Below, in pieces: positions 29,922-40,955 of a DNA stretch of 64,000 nucleotides (position 1 is its first letter; the number at the start of each line of letters is the position of its first letter). The notes below the pieces were generated by a model. That model worked only from the letters and a program-made list of their open reading frames with translations. It did no database searches and had not been told where the DNA came from. This stretch comes from Altererythrobacter sp. (GTDB lineage: Bacteria > Pseudomonadota > Alphaproteobacteria > Sphingomonadales > Sphingomonadaceae): positions 372,001 to 436,000 of the forward strand of contig JAEULJ010000001.1 of the NCBI GenBank assembly GCA_016793865.1, written 5' to 3'. The position numbers and the translations under genes are program-made.

Positions 29922-32267
29922 TCAATAGCGGATGGTGGCCGTCACGAAGACCTGGCGCGGGTTGCCGTAATAGGCGGTCAGGGTGCCTTCCGCGCCCAGC
30001 GTCGGCGTGTAGGCCGACGGCGGTGCCGCCCGGGGGATGAACGCGCCGGTGTCGGGGTTCTGCAGGAGGAAGTTGTAGCCCGACACGATGTAGCGCTTGT
30101 CGGTCAGGTTCCTGCCGTGCAGCCCGATCGAGAAGGCATCGTTGATCGACCACACGAGATTGGCGTCGAACAGGGTGAAGCCGGGCTGGTCGAGCATCGG
30201 GGTCCGCAGCTCGAACTGCTGGCTGGCGCTGCGATAGGACGCGGTGGCCGAGAAATCGACCGTGCCCGCACCGGCCGGCACCGAATAGGCCAGCGTGCCG
30301 CTGGCGGTCCATTTCGGGGTGTTCTGGATGCGGCGGTTGTTGGCGACGTCGATCCCGCGCGAATCGATGAAGCTGAGGTACTTGGCGTCGAGATAGCCGG
30401 CGGTGCCCGACAGGGTCAGCCGGTCGCCGGAAGCGGCCATGTCCCGTGCGGCGGTCCAGAGCACTTCCGCCTCCACGCCGTTGATGCGCGCGCTGGCGGC
30501 GTTGGTGGTGATGCCGATGAAGGTCTGCTGGCCATTGACCGTGGTGCCGATCGAACCGGGAACCTGCACATCGGTGTAGTCCGCACGGAAGGCCGCCAGC
30601 GCCAGGCTCAGGCGGCGGTCGAACAGCGAGGCCTTGTAGCCGATCTCGTAGCTGTCGACCGTTTCCGGGTCGAAGGACAGGAAATCATAGACCTGCTGCG
30701 GGGTGCAGGCCCCGCCAGCCGGGGTGCGGCACGCGGTCGACTGGCCGCGCGGATCGAAGCCGCCGCCCTTGAAGCCCTTCGAATAGCTCGCATAGAGGTT
30801 GTGGTCCGGCGTCGGCTTGAAGCTGATCGAGGCTCGCGGGGTGAACCGTTCGAAGCTGGCCGCACCGGTGAAGTCGGACGTTGTGGCGAGCAGCGTGCCC
30901 GGGCCGCCGAAGAACGGCGAGCCGCCGCCGATATAGGTGCGGCGCAGGATCGTCGATTTACGGTTGTCCCAGGTATAGCGGCCACCCACGGAAGCGCTGA
31001 ACTGTTCGGTAAGATCATAGGTGAAATCGCCGAACACCGCGACCGTGTCGGTGCTGACATTGCCGAAGGTGAGCGCGGTCACCGTGTTCGGCAGGCGAAC
31101 GTCGAACACCGTGCGCGCCTTGGCATCGAGGTAGTAGATGCCGAGCAGCCCGTTGAGCTTGCCGGTATCGATCAGGATCTGCATTTCCTGGCTGAACTGC
31201 TCGTTGTTGTAGAAGGCCGGGACGTCGAGATCCACGGCGGGCAGCGCGTCGAAATCGATCGGGGTGGCGCTGTCATCCTTGCGGTAGCCGGTGATCGAAC
31301 GGAAGGTGAGCGTGTCGGACGGGTGCAGCTCGGCCAGGAAGGATCCGCCGTAGGATTCGACGAGCTGGCGCGGATCGGACAGTCCGCCGCGAGTGTCATA
31401 GACATTGGCGAGCACGGGATATTGCACCGGCGCGGCCAGGTCGGGGATCAGGCGGTGCCCGCCCCGGGCGTTGCTCTTGTCGCGCGTGTAGTCCGCCGAG
31501 AGGCGGAAGAAGGCGCTGGAGGACGGCTCGAACTCGAGCGTGCCGCGCGTTGCCCACACGTCCTTGTTGTAGTTTTCCTGGCCGGTGGTGAGATTGGTCC
31601 CGAAACCGCCACGCGACAGGCGAGCGACGGCGGCGCCGGCACGAAGGCCGGTATCGCCGATCGGCAGGCTGGCGGACAGCACGCCATCGGCCTGAGCGTA
31701 GCTGCCATAGGTGCCGCGGACATAGAGCGATGGCTTGTCGGCGAGGCGTCGGGTGACGTATTTGATCGCGCCGCCGATGGTGTTGCGGCCGTACAGCGTG
31801 CCCTGGGGCCCGCGCAGCACCTCGATCCGTTCCACATCGTAGATGTCCAGGACGGCGGCCTGCGGACGGTTGAGATAGACATCGTCGAGATAGAGGCCGA
31901 CGCCGGATTCGAAGCCCGCCACCGGGTCCTGCTGGCCGACGCCGCGGATGAAGGCCGACAGCGTGTTGTTGGTGCCGCGCGACACCTCCAGGGTGACGTT
32001 TGGGGTGACCTGGCCGATGTCCGTGATGTCCATCGCGCCGGCCTGCTCCAGCTGCTGGGCGCTGAAGGCCGTCACCGCGATCGGCACGTCCACCAGCCGC
32101 TCCTCGCGCCTGCGGGCGGTAACCAGTATTTCCCCCGTCCCGTCGATTGCGGCATCGGCCTCGTCAGGCGCAGGCACGGACGCCGCCTCCTGGGCAATGG
32201 CGGGAACGGCAAGGCTCGGCAGGGCGCTGCCCGCGAGCAGGGCAACGGCAAAACGGCGCAGAAGCAT
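29922..32267 (-). CDS. TonB-dependent outer-membrane receptor
   Basis: This protein of about 781 residues is a TonB-dependent transporter: a signal peptide (about 26 residues ending AVPAIAQ), a TonB-box-like stretch (GEILVTARR), a plug with LRGPQGTLYGRNTIGGAIKYVT, and a 22-strand barrel ending in a terminal aromatic residue (VFVTATIRY). I chose ATG 32267 rather than 32288 because GAGAGG precedes it by 8 bases. The substrate is unknown; no Fur-like box is seen upstream. It shares the intergenic region with a divergent TetR regulator, its probable controller. Many sphingomonads have dozens of such receptors. Confidence 0.93.
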   Translation of the reverse strand: MLLRRFAVALLAGSALPSLAVPAIAQEAASVPAPDEADAAIDGTGEILVTARRREERLVDVPIAVTAFSAQQLEQAGAMDITDIGQVTPNVTLEVSRGTNNTLSAFIRGVGQQDPVAGFESGVGLYLDDVYLNRPQAAVLDIYDVERIEVLRGPQGTLYGRNTIGGAIKYVTRRLADKPSLYVRGTYGSYAQADGVLSASLPIGDTGLRAGAAVARLSRGGFGTNLTTGQENYNKDVWATRGTLEFEPSSSAFFRLSADYTRDKSNARGGHRLIPDLAAPVQYPVLANVYDTRGGLSDPRQLVESYGGSFLAELHPSDTLTFRSITGYRKDDSATPIDFDALPAVDLDVPAFYNNEQFSQEMQILIDTGKLNGLLGIYYLDAKARTVFDVRLPNTVTALTFGNVSTDTVAVFGDFTYDLTEQFSASVGGRYTWDNRKSTILRRTYIGGGSPFFGGPGTLLATTSDFTGAASFERFTPRASISFKPTPDHNLYASYSKGFKGGGFDPRGQSTACRTPAGGACTPQQVYDFLSFDPETVDSYEIGYKASLFDRRLSLALAAFRADYTDVQVPGSIGTTVNGQQTFIGITTNAASARINGVEAEVLWTAARDMAASGDRLTLSGTAGYLDAKYLSFIDSRGIDVANNRRIQNTPKWTASGTLAYSVPAGAGTVDFSATASYRSASQQFELRTPMLDQPGFTLFDANLVWSINDAFSIGLHGRNLTDKRYIVSGYNFLLQNPDTGAFIPRAAPPSAYTPTLGAEGTLTAYYGNPRQVFVTATIRY

Positions 32268-32307
32268 CAAATTTTTCCTCTCATCCATCCTCTGCGAACG
32301 GCTTTAG

Positions 32308-32332
32308 TGAAAGTTGAACCACCTTTCAAGTT
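32308..32332. promoter_or_regulatory. Candidate operator between the TonB receptor and TetR genes
   Basis: Two overlapping dyads lie here: TGAAAG (32308-32313) with CTTTCA (32323-32328), and AAGTTGAA (32311-32318) with TTCAAGTT (32325-32332), the latter with one mismatch. Their size and place in the divergent intergenic region fit a TetR-family site that controls both genes. Not tested. Confidence 0.4.
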
Positions 32333-32399
32333 TGCTGTTGTGCTGCGCTGCTTACATTCCTATCCGGCATTCCAGACATTCCGGAAGGAACGGGGAAGG

Positions 32400-33050
32400 A
32401 TGCCGGCCCACGCGCCCGCCGCCGCTGCGATCGACAGGACACCGCGCACTGCGCGCGGCGAACGTACACGCCGCAAGCTTCTCGACGCCGCGGCCGCCGA
32501 GTTCGCGCAGAACGGCTTTCATGCCGGTTCGATCAGCGCGATCACGCGCCGCGCGGGTGCCGCACTGGGCACCTTCTACACCTATTTTGACAGCAAGGAT
32601 TCGATCTTCCGCGCGCTGGTCTCCGATATGAGCGAGGCGGTGAGGGTGGCCGCGCGCGAGGCGATCGCTCCCGCCATGCCGCCGCTCGCGGTGGAGCGCG
32701 CCGCGCTGGCCGCCTTTCTCGCCTTCGCCGCCAGCCACAAGGAAATCTATCGCATCATAGACGAGGCGGAGTTCGTCGATCCCGCAAGCTACCGGGAGCA
32801 CTACGAGACCACGGCAGCGCGCATCGCGGAGCGGCTGGCAGCGGGGAGCGCGGCCGGTGCCTATCGCGAAGGGCTGGGAGAGACCCAGGCCTGGGCGATA
32901 ATGGGGATGAACGTGTTTCTTGGCCTGCGCTATGCGATCTGGGCGCGGCCGGGCGATCCAGCCATCGGCGCGGTGGCGGATGTGGCCAACGCACTGCTGC
33001 GCCGAGGTATCAGCGCCCCGGATGGAACGACCCCGGGCCTGGCTGGTTGA
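32400..33050 (+). CDS. TetR/AcrR-family transcriptional regulator
   Basis: This 216-residue protein has an N-terminal TetR helix-turn-helix (about 20-65, RTPRTARGERTRRKLLDAAA, then FHAGSISAITRRAGAALGTFYTYFDSKDSIF) and a helical ligand-binding C-terminal domain. Such repressors leave DNA when a small molecule binds. ATG 32400 is preceded by GGAAGGA. It is divergent from the TonB receptor and probably controls it and itself through the dyads at 32308-32332. The ligand is unknown. Confidence 0.92.
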   Translation: MPAHAPAAAAIDRTPRTARGERTRRKLLDAAAAEFAQNGFHAGSISAITRRAGAALGTFYTYFDSKDSIFRALVSDMSEAVRVAAREAIAPAMPPLAVERAALAAFLAFAASHKEIYRIIDEAEFVDPASYREHYETTAARIAERLAAGSAAGAYREGLGETQAWAIMGMNVFLGLRYAIWARPGDPAIGAVADVANALLRRGISAPDGTTPGLAG

Positions 33051-33074
33051 GCCCTGCGAAAGGGAGTTCGTGAG

Positions 33075-33320
33075 ATGATCGGCAAGGTTGTGGGCGCATT
33101 TCTGGGGGGCAAGGCCGCAGAGCGTGTTAGCGGCATCCAGGGGCCAACCGGGGCGGCGCTTGGCGTGTTGGCACCCATGATTATCCGGCGGCTGAGCTGG
33201 CCGGCCATGATCGCGATCGGGGTGGGCGGCTATCTGGCCAAGAAGGCGTTCGACGACAATGCGAATGCGAGCCGTGCGCCCGCCAAGGCGGCAAGGAAAT
33301 CGACCCGCCGCAAGAGCTGA
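33075..33320 (+). CDS. Small membrane-associated protein of unknown function
   Basis: This 81-residue protein has a Gly-rich N-terminus (MIGKVVGAFLGGKAAER), one hydrophobic segment (about 43-56, WPAMIAIGVGGYLA), and a Lys/Arg/Ala tail. A Shine-Dalgarno (AAAGGGAG) lies 10 bases before the ATG. The start is 24 bases after the TetR stop, so it may be co-transcribed. It converges with the GH3-like gene 6 bases away. I do not recognise a family, but length, start signal and composition suggest it is real. Confidence 0.65.
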   Translation: MIGKVVGAFLGGKAAERVSGIQGPTGAALGVLAPMIIRRLSWPAMIAIGVGGYLAKKAFDDNANASRAPAKAARKSTRRKS

Positions 33321-33326
33321 CGGCGG

Positions 33327-35117
33327 TTATCCCGCGAGCCTGAGCGCGCGTCCCTGCCCAGCCAGGCCCCGTGCCAGCGCCGGGGAGATGTTCACTTCGG
33401 CGCGAAGAACCCGGCGCATATCCTTGCCGACGTAAAGTTCGCGGGGTCCCGCGGCGACCGCCAGACTGCCATCACCTTTCACCGCACCAAGGGCATCGAT
33501 GGCCAGCGCGATGCGGACGGCGACGCACTCTCCCGGCGCGAGCACGATATTGCGGAACGCCAAAAGCACCGATTCGCCGGCAGCCCCGCTGCGGAAGAAT
33601 TGGACGGTCTCGCGCACCGGCATGGTTCCGGTGTTGCGAACGCTCAGTTCCGCTTCGACATGGTCGCCCCCCGCTCGCAGCGCGAAGGCCGAAAATTGGG
33701 TCTCGCCGTAGCCCAGCCCCTGGCCGAAGGCGAAGCTCCCCGTGCCTGCCGGCATCCGCCCTTGCGGCGCGGCCCGGCCCGAAAGGATATCGCCGAGCCG
33801 ACTTTCCAGCCCGGCGGCGGGGTCCCAGCAGGCAATCACGGCCGCGAAGTGCCGGTCCGCTTCCGCCAGGTCGACCGGATCGGTGGTGGCGATCAGCGCC
33901 ACCATGCGCGCCTGGCAGGAGGCCAGGCCGTTGACGAGCGCCATTGCCGCACCGGTGGGCCGCCTCCATGCGCGGCCGGACTGGTGCTCGAAATGCCGCT
34001 CGTCCAGCGCGACGAGCAGAAAGTCCGCACGTTGGGCCGCGTCGCGGGTCAACGCGATCGCCAGCCGATCCGCCGGCACGGGTTCGGTCCATGATTCGCC
34101 CGGCCCACGAAGGGCAAGCCCCGGCGCGCGGACATAGCCCACCCCGGCGTGCGACAGCGCTGCGGCACAGCTCAGGGCGGCGCCATCCGTGGCACCGACC
34201 AGCAACACCCGATCGGTGCCGGGGCTGAACGGCAGCAGCCCGCCCTGGTTGCGAAGCAGCACCATCCCGGCACTTGTGCAAGCCGCCTCGCAGGACGCCT
34301 GATGCCTCGCCTGCGCCGGCGGTGGCCGGTTGCTCGATTCCCCCGATAGGCCCAGGGATTCCTTGACGCCGAGCACACCTCGCACCGCATCATCGATCGT
34401 GGCTTCGCTCAGATGCCCGGCCGCGATCGCCGCGCGAGCCCCTCCTTCTCGGCTTGGCGCCCCCTCTGCCGCGCAAGCGGAAGCGACGATCGCCAGGATC
34501 CGGGCGCATCGGGACGGGAGAATGGGTTCCGATCCGATGCGCTCCGCCGCCGCGTCGGGGAACGAATTCATCGCAATGACAGCGGCGCCCGCAGCCAGTG
34601 CGCCGCGACAATAGGCTTCCGCCAGCCGCGCGGCCAGATGCGTCTGGGTCGTCGCGATATCTGCGGGCTCACCGCTTTCGGCGATCCCCCTCGGCGAAAG
34701 CTGAACGCGCGGACCCAGGATACAGTTGAATCCGGCTTCGATCGCCCTGCGCGCCGCCGATCTGCCGAGTTGGGTGGCGAGGTCCTCGTCCCATGTCGCG
34801 GCCAAGGCCCAGGCACCCATCGCCGGTGCGCGCGGGCTAGCCACGAGCAGGAGCGGAATGCCCAGCCGGCACCGCCGGGTCGCCAGGGTTTGCCAGTGGC
34901 GCCCCCGCCCCGCGCCAGCGACGCCGCCAACCCGTCCGCGCGCGATCGCGTTGTCGAGGCCGGGATCGTCGGGGGAATGCAAGAGATCGAGCTGCCCCAG
35001 CTTTTCCTCGAGGGTCATGCGAGAGAGCATGGCCTCGACGGCACCGCGCCCGCCATGCGAGGTGGCGCGAGCCGCCGGCGGGAAGGAGGCCGGGGAGAAG
35101 GGGGCAGGCGCCTGCAT
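33327..35117 (-). CDS. GH3 family-like protein lacking the catalytic motif
   Basis: This protein of about 596 residues resembles glycoside hydrolase family 3 beta-glucosidases: an N-terminal VEAMLSRMTLEEKLGQLDLL block, a shortened barrel, a C-terminal sandwich domain (MVLLRNQGGLLPF, with GDILSGRAAPQGRMP) and a terminal fibronectin-like domain (AELSVRNTGTMPVRETVQFF). The usual nucleophile motif (VVSDW) and the KHFA block are missing, and the region between AGAAVIAMNS and GHLSEATIDDAVRGVL is contracted by roughly 100 residues relative to family members. It is therefore probably not a working glycosidase. The start could be ATG 35192 instead of 35117; neither gives a signal peptide. It is divergent from the methionine operon. 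Confidence 0.75.
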   Translation of the reverse strand: MQAPAPFSPASFPPAARATSHGGRGAVEAMLSRMTLEEKLGQLDLLHSPDDPGLDNAIARGRVGGVAGAGRGRHWQTLATRRCRLGIPLLLVASPRAPAMGAWALAATWDEDLATQLGRSAARRAIEAGFNCILGPRVQLSPRGIAESGEPADIATTQTHLAARLAEAYCRGALAAGAAVIAMNSFPDAAAERIGSEPILPSRCARILAIVASACAAEGAPSREGGARAAIAAGHLSEATIDDAVRGVLGVKESLGLSGESSNRPPPAQARHQASCEAACTSAGMVLLRNQGGLLPFSPGTDRVLLVGATDGAALSCAAALSHAGVGYVRAPGLALRGPGESWTEPVPADRLAIALTRDAAQRADFLLVALDERHFEHQSGRAWRRPTGAAMALVNGLASCQARMVALIATTDPVDLAEADRHFAAVIACWDPAAGLESRLGDILSGRAAPQGRMPAGTGSFAFGQGLGYGETQFSAFALRAGGDHVEAELSVRNTGTMPVRETVQFFRSGAAGESVLLAFRNIVLAPGECVAVRIALAIDALGAVKGDGSLAVAAGPRELYVGKDMRRVLRAEVNISPALARGLAGQGRALRLAG

Positions 35118-35264
35118 GGCACGATCTCGCTGTCTCTCGTCGCCGTCGCTCGGGAGCTGGCGCGACGGGGAATAGTTTCCTTGGAATGTCATGCGGGAAT
35201 GGTGAATTCCGTCCTGCCAGGGATGGTTAAGCAGGCGATAGGGACGATTTGGCCACCGTGGCAT

Positions 35265-35293
35265 TTGCAGATATGTAAATATCTTTATATGTA
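35265..35293 (+). promoter_or_regulatory. Putative promoter and operator of the ArsR-methyltransferase/metF/metH operon
   Basis: TTGCAG (35265-35270) and TATGTA (35288-35293) are 17 bases apart. The spacer and -10 hold a perfect dyad GATATGTAAATATC (35270-35283), with a related ATATCTTTATATG overlapping its right side. The expected start falls within a few bases of ATG 35304 and no Shine-Dalgarno is present, so the first gene may be leaderless. The dyad position suits repression, probably by the ArsR-type protein encoded here. Confidence 0.5.
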
Positions 35294-35303
35294 GCTCGCC
35301 ACG

Positions 35304-36269
35304 ATGATAATCGAAGCCGTCCTGCGCGCATTGTCCGATCCCACGCGGCTGCGCATCATGCGCCTCGTCGCGGCGATGGAACTCGCCGTGGGCGAGATCG
35401 CGCAGGTTCTGGGCCAGAGCCAGCCGCGCGTGTCCCGCCACATCGCGATCCTGTGCGATGCGGGCCTGTGCGAACGGCGGCGCGAGGGGAGCTGGATTTT
35501 CCTGAGGCTGGCCGGGCAGGGAAACGGGGCCGGCATCGAAGGTGCGATCCGCAGCCTGCTGGAAACGGCGGAGGATGCCGATGCCGATTTCGGCGCCCTG
35601 TGCGTAGCCGACCGGCGCAGGCTATCTGCGATCCGCGCCGCGCGCGAGAACCAGGCTCAGGAGTATTTCGCCGCCCACGCCGGGGATTGGGACGAACTGC
35701 GCCGCCTGCACAGCGCCGACGAGCTGGTGGAGGCCGCGCTCGCAAGAGCGCTCGCCCCCGCCCCGCTCGGGCATTTGTTGGACATCGGCACTGGCACCGG
35801 CCGAATGGCGGAGCTGTTCGCGGACGATGCAATTCGCATCGTCGCACTCGACAAGAGCCCGGCCATGCTCCGCGTGGCGCGGGCGCGGCTCCAGCACCTC
35901 GGTGGCGAGCGCGTCGAGATGGTGCATGGCGATTTCGCCAGCCTGCCACTGGAAGGCGCCAGCATGGACACAGTGTTGTTCCATCAGGTGCTCCATTTCG
36001 CGCAGGATCCGGCGGCGGCGCTGCGCGAGGCAGCGCGGGTTACCAAGCCCGGGGGGCGCATCGCAGTGGTCGATTTCGCCGCTCACCAGCGCGAGCAACT
36101 GCGTGAACGGCACGCCCATGCGAGGCTCGGCTTCGAGGATCGCCATATGGCCGCGCTCATGGAACAGGCCGGCTATGCGCCCGCCTCCCCGATAGCGCTC
36201 GATGAGGGAGAGCTGGTCGTGAAAATCTGGATCGGCACTCGCCATCCTGCCGAAAGGCGCGCGGCATGA
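35304..36269 (+). CDS. ArsR-family regulator fused to a SAM-dependent methyltransferase domain
   Basis: This 321-residue protein has an N-terminal winged helix of ArsR/SmtB type (about 1-75, ALSDPTRLRIMRLVA and VLGQSQPRVSRHIAIL) and a C-terminal class I methyltransferase domain with the SAM-binding LLDIGTGTGRMAELF block, LDKSPAMLRVAR and VLHFAQDPAAALREAARVTKPGG. It heads a tight operon with metF and both halves of metH, so it probably senses SAM, SAH or a related metabolite and controls that pathway. Whether the domain still methylates something is unknown. Its stop overlaps metF (ATGA). Confidence 0.88.
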   Translation: MIIEAVLRALSDPTRLRIMRLVAAMELAVGEIAQVLGQSQPRVSRHIAILCDAGLCERRREGSWIFLRLAGQGNGAGIEGAIRSLLETAEDADADFGALCVADRRRLSAIRAARENQAQEYFAAHAGDWDELRRLHSADELVEAALARALAPAPLGHLLDIGTGTGRMAELFADDAIRIVALDKSPAMLRVARARLQHLGGERVEMVHGDFASLPLEGASMDTVLFHQVLHFAQDPAAALREAARVTKPGGRIAVVDFAAHQREQLRERHAHARLGFEDRHMAALMEQAGYAPASPIALDEGELVVKIWIGTRHPAERRAA

Positions 36270-37171
36270 GCGTGGTGCTTCAATCCTCCCCGCCCCTGTT
36301 CGCCGCATTGCCGGGCGATATCGAAGTCAGCTTCGAGTTCTTCCCGCCCAGGACCGAAGCGATGGCGACGATCCTGCGCGAAAGCGTCGCCACGCTGGCA
36401 CCGCTCGGGCCGCGCTTCGTGTCGGTGACCTATGGCGCGGGCGGCACAACCCGGGCGCGCACTCATCAGGAGGTGGTGCGGATCAACAACGAGGACGGCA
36501 TTCCCGCCGCCGCGCACCTGACCTGTGTCCAGGCCACGCGTGAGGAAGTGGACGCGATCGCCCGCGATTACTGGGACGCCGGGATTCGCCACATCGTGGC
36601 GCTGCGCGGCGATCCGCCGCCGGGGACCGGCGCCTATGTCCCGCATCCAGGCGGCTATGCCAATGCAGCCGAGCTTGTGGCGGGCCTGAAACGGATCGCC
36701 GATTTCGAGATTTCGGTCGGCGCCTATCCCGAAGTCCATCCCGATTCCGCCGACAGCGCCGCCGACCTCGACAATCTCAAGCGCAAGTTCGACGCCGGCG
36801 CGACGCGGGCGATCACGCAGTTCTTCTTCGATCCCGAGTGCTTCTTCGTCTTCCGCGACAAGGCTGCGGCCGCGGGCATCACCGCTGAAATCGTGCCCGG
36901 AATCATGCCGGTGCTCAGCTTCGCCGCGGTCCAGCGCATGTCCGGCATGTGCGGCACCGCCATTCCCGAGTGGATGGAGGGACTGTTCGAAGGTCTCGAC
37001 GAGCATCCTGCCGCACGCCAGCTCGTGAGCGCGAACATCGCCGCCGATCTCGCCGCCCGGCTCTATGCCGGCGGCGTGCGCCAGTTCCATTTCTACACCC
37101 TCAACCGCGCCGAGCTGTCCTACGCCATCTGCCATATGCTCGGCCTGCGCCCCAATGGAGAAGCCGCATGA
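36266..37171 (+). CDS. metF: 5,10-methylenetetrahydrofolate reductase
   Basis: MetF reduces 5,10-methylene-THF to 5-methyl-THF with NAD(P)H and FAD, supplying the methyl donor for methionine synthase. The 301-residue protein begins with VSFEFFPPRT, then has FVSVTYGAGGTTR, HLTC, LRGDPPPG, GAYPEVHP and TQFFFDPECF, which are family blocks around the FAD and substrate site. Start and stop both overlap neighbours by 4 bases, so the operon is translationally coupled, and it sits directly before metH. Confidence 0.97.
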   Translation: MSVVLQSSPPLFAALPGDIEVSFEFFPPRTEAMATILRESVATLAPLGPRFVSVTYGAGGTTRARTHQEVVRINNEDGIPAAAHLTCVQATREEVDAIARDYWDAGIRHIVALRGDPPPGTGAYVPHPGGYANAAELVAGLKRIADFEISVGAYPEVHPDSADSAADLDNLKRKFDAGATRAITQFFFDPECFFVFRDKAAAAGITAEIVPGIMPVLSFAAVQRMSGMCGTAIPEWMEGLFEGLDEHPAARQLVSANIAADLAARLYAGGVRQFHFYTLNRAELSYAICHMLGLRPNGEAA

Positions 37172-38217
37172 GCACAGCCCGCGAGGCATTCCTGGCCGAA
37201 GCCGCAAAGCGCATCCTCATCATCGATGGCGCGTTCGGCACCGAGATCCAGAACCGCAAGCTGACCGAGGCGGATTATGCCGGCACGCTGGGGCTGGGGC
37301 GCGACCAGAAGGGCAACAACGACATCCTGGCGCTGACGCGGCCCGACGTGCCCGAGGCCATTCACCGCGCCTATTTCGCCGCTGGCGCGGACCTGGCCGA
37401 AACCAACACCTTCTCCGCCAATCGCATCAGCCAGGCGGATTACGGCGCCGAACATCTGGTGCGCGAGATCAATGTCGAAAGTGCCCGGCTGGCGCGCCGG
37501 GTTGCGGATTCCTTCACCGCCGACGACGGGCGGCCGCGCTTCGTCGCCGGGGCGATCGGACCGACCAACAAAACCCTGTCGCTCTCTCCCGATGTCAACG
37601 ATCCGGGATTTCGCGAGATCGACTGGGACGAGCTGGTGGATGTCTATCGCGAGCAGGCGGTGGCTCTGGTCGAGGGCGGCGCGGACTTCATCCTGGTCGA
37701 GACCGTGTTCGACACGCTCAACGCCAAGGCCGGAATCATGGCGGTGCGGCAGATGGAGCGCGAACTCGGGCGCGAAGTGCCGGTGATGCTGTCCATGACC
37801 CTGACCGACCTGTCGGGCCGGAACCTGTCGGGCCACACGGTGGAGGCGTTCTGGCACGCCGTGCGCCACGCCCGGCCGCTCACCATCGGGCTCAACTGCT
37901 CCTTCGGTGCCACCCAGCTGAGGCCCCATGTCCGCACGCTGAGCGCGATCGCGGACTGTCCGATCATGGTTTATCCCAACGCCGGGCTGCCCAACGAGCT
38001 GGGCGAATATGACGAACTGCCCCACGAGACGGCCGCGCTGGTGCGCGAATGGGCCGATCACGGCCAGGTCAATGTGCTGGGCGGATGCTGCGGCTCGACC
38101 CCGGCGCATATCGCCGCCATCGCGGCGGCGGTCGCGCAGACAGCACCGCGCACCCTGCCCGCCCCGCCCGTGGTCACGCGGCTCGCCGGCCTCGAGCCCT
38201 TCGAAATGGCTGCCTAG
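37168..38217 (+). CDS. metH1: Methionine synthase, homocysteine-binding half
   Basis: This 349-residue protein corresponds to only the first domain of B12-dependent MetH, the zinc-containing homocysteine methyltransferase barrel. Zinc ligands are in GLNCSFGATQ and LGGCCGST, and the DGAFGTEIQ start is typical. The folate, cobalamin and reactivation domains are in the next gene (38233-40890), so methionine synthase is split in two here, as described in several alphaproteobacteria. The two proteins must come together to pass the methyl group from cobalamin to homocysteine. The gene symbol metH1 is a convenience name. Confidence 0.93.
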   Translation: MSTAREAFLAEAAKRILIIDGAFGTEIQNRKLTEADYAGTLGLGRDQKGNNDILALTRPDVPEAIHRAYFAAGADLAETNTFSANRISQADYGAEHLVREINVESARLARRVADSFTADDGRPRFVAGAIGPTNKTLSLSPDVNDPGFREIDWDELVDVYREQAVALVEGGADFILVETVFDTLNAKAGIMAVRQMERELGREVPVMLSMTLTDLSGRNLSGHTVEAFWHAVRHARPLTIGLNCSFGATQLRPHVRTLSAIADCPIMVYPNAGLPNELGEYDELPHETAALVREWADHGQVNVLGGCCGSTPAHIAAIAAAVAQTAPRTLPAPPVVTRLAGLEPFEMAA

Positions 38218-38232
38218 GAGCAGCTTACTGCC

Positions 38233-40890
<2,658 letters not shown>

Positions 40891-40899
40891 CCGCCCCCC

Positions 40900-40943
40900 T
40901 TGCAATCGGCTCAGCATACGCCACTTATTGCGAATAGTTCGCA
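40900..40943 (+). promoter_or_regulatory. DUF2218 gene promoter with Fur-box-like palindrome
   Basis: TTGCAA (40900-40905) is followed after 17 bases by ACTTAT (40923-40928), and right next to it is the perfect 15-base dyad TGCGAATAGTTCGCA (40929-40943). The dyad lies across the predicted start site and just before the Shine-Dalgarno, so a bound protein would block transcription. The TGCGAA/TTCGCA arms resemble alphaproteobacterial Fur sites. Confidence 0.5.
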
Positions 40944-40955
40944 GGAGTGACGGAA

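Noticed and set aside
33327-35441. Longest frame for the GH3-like gene, starting at 35441
   Set aside because: It would overlap the ArsR-type gene and its promoter; the extra N-terminus has no family match.
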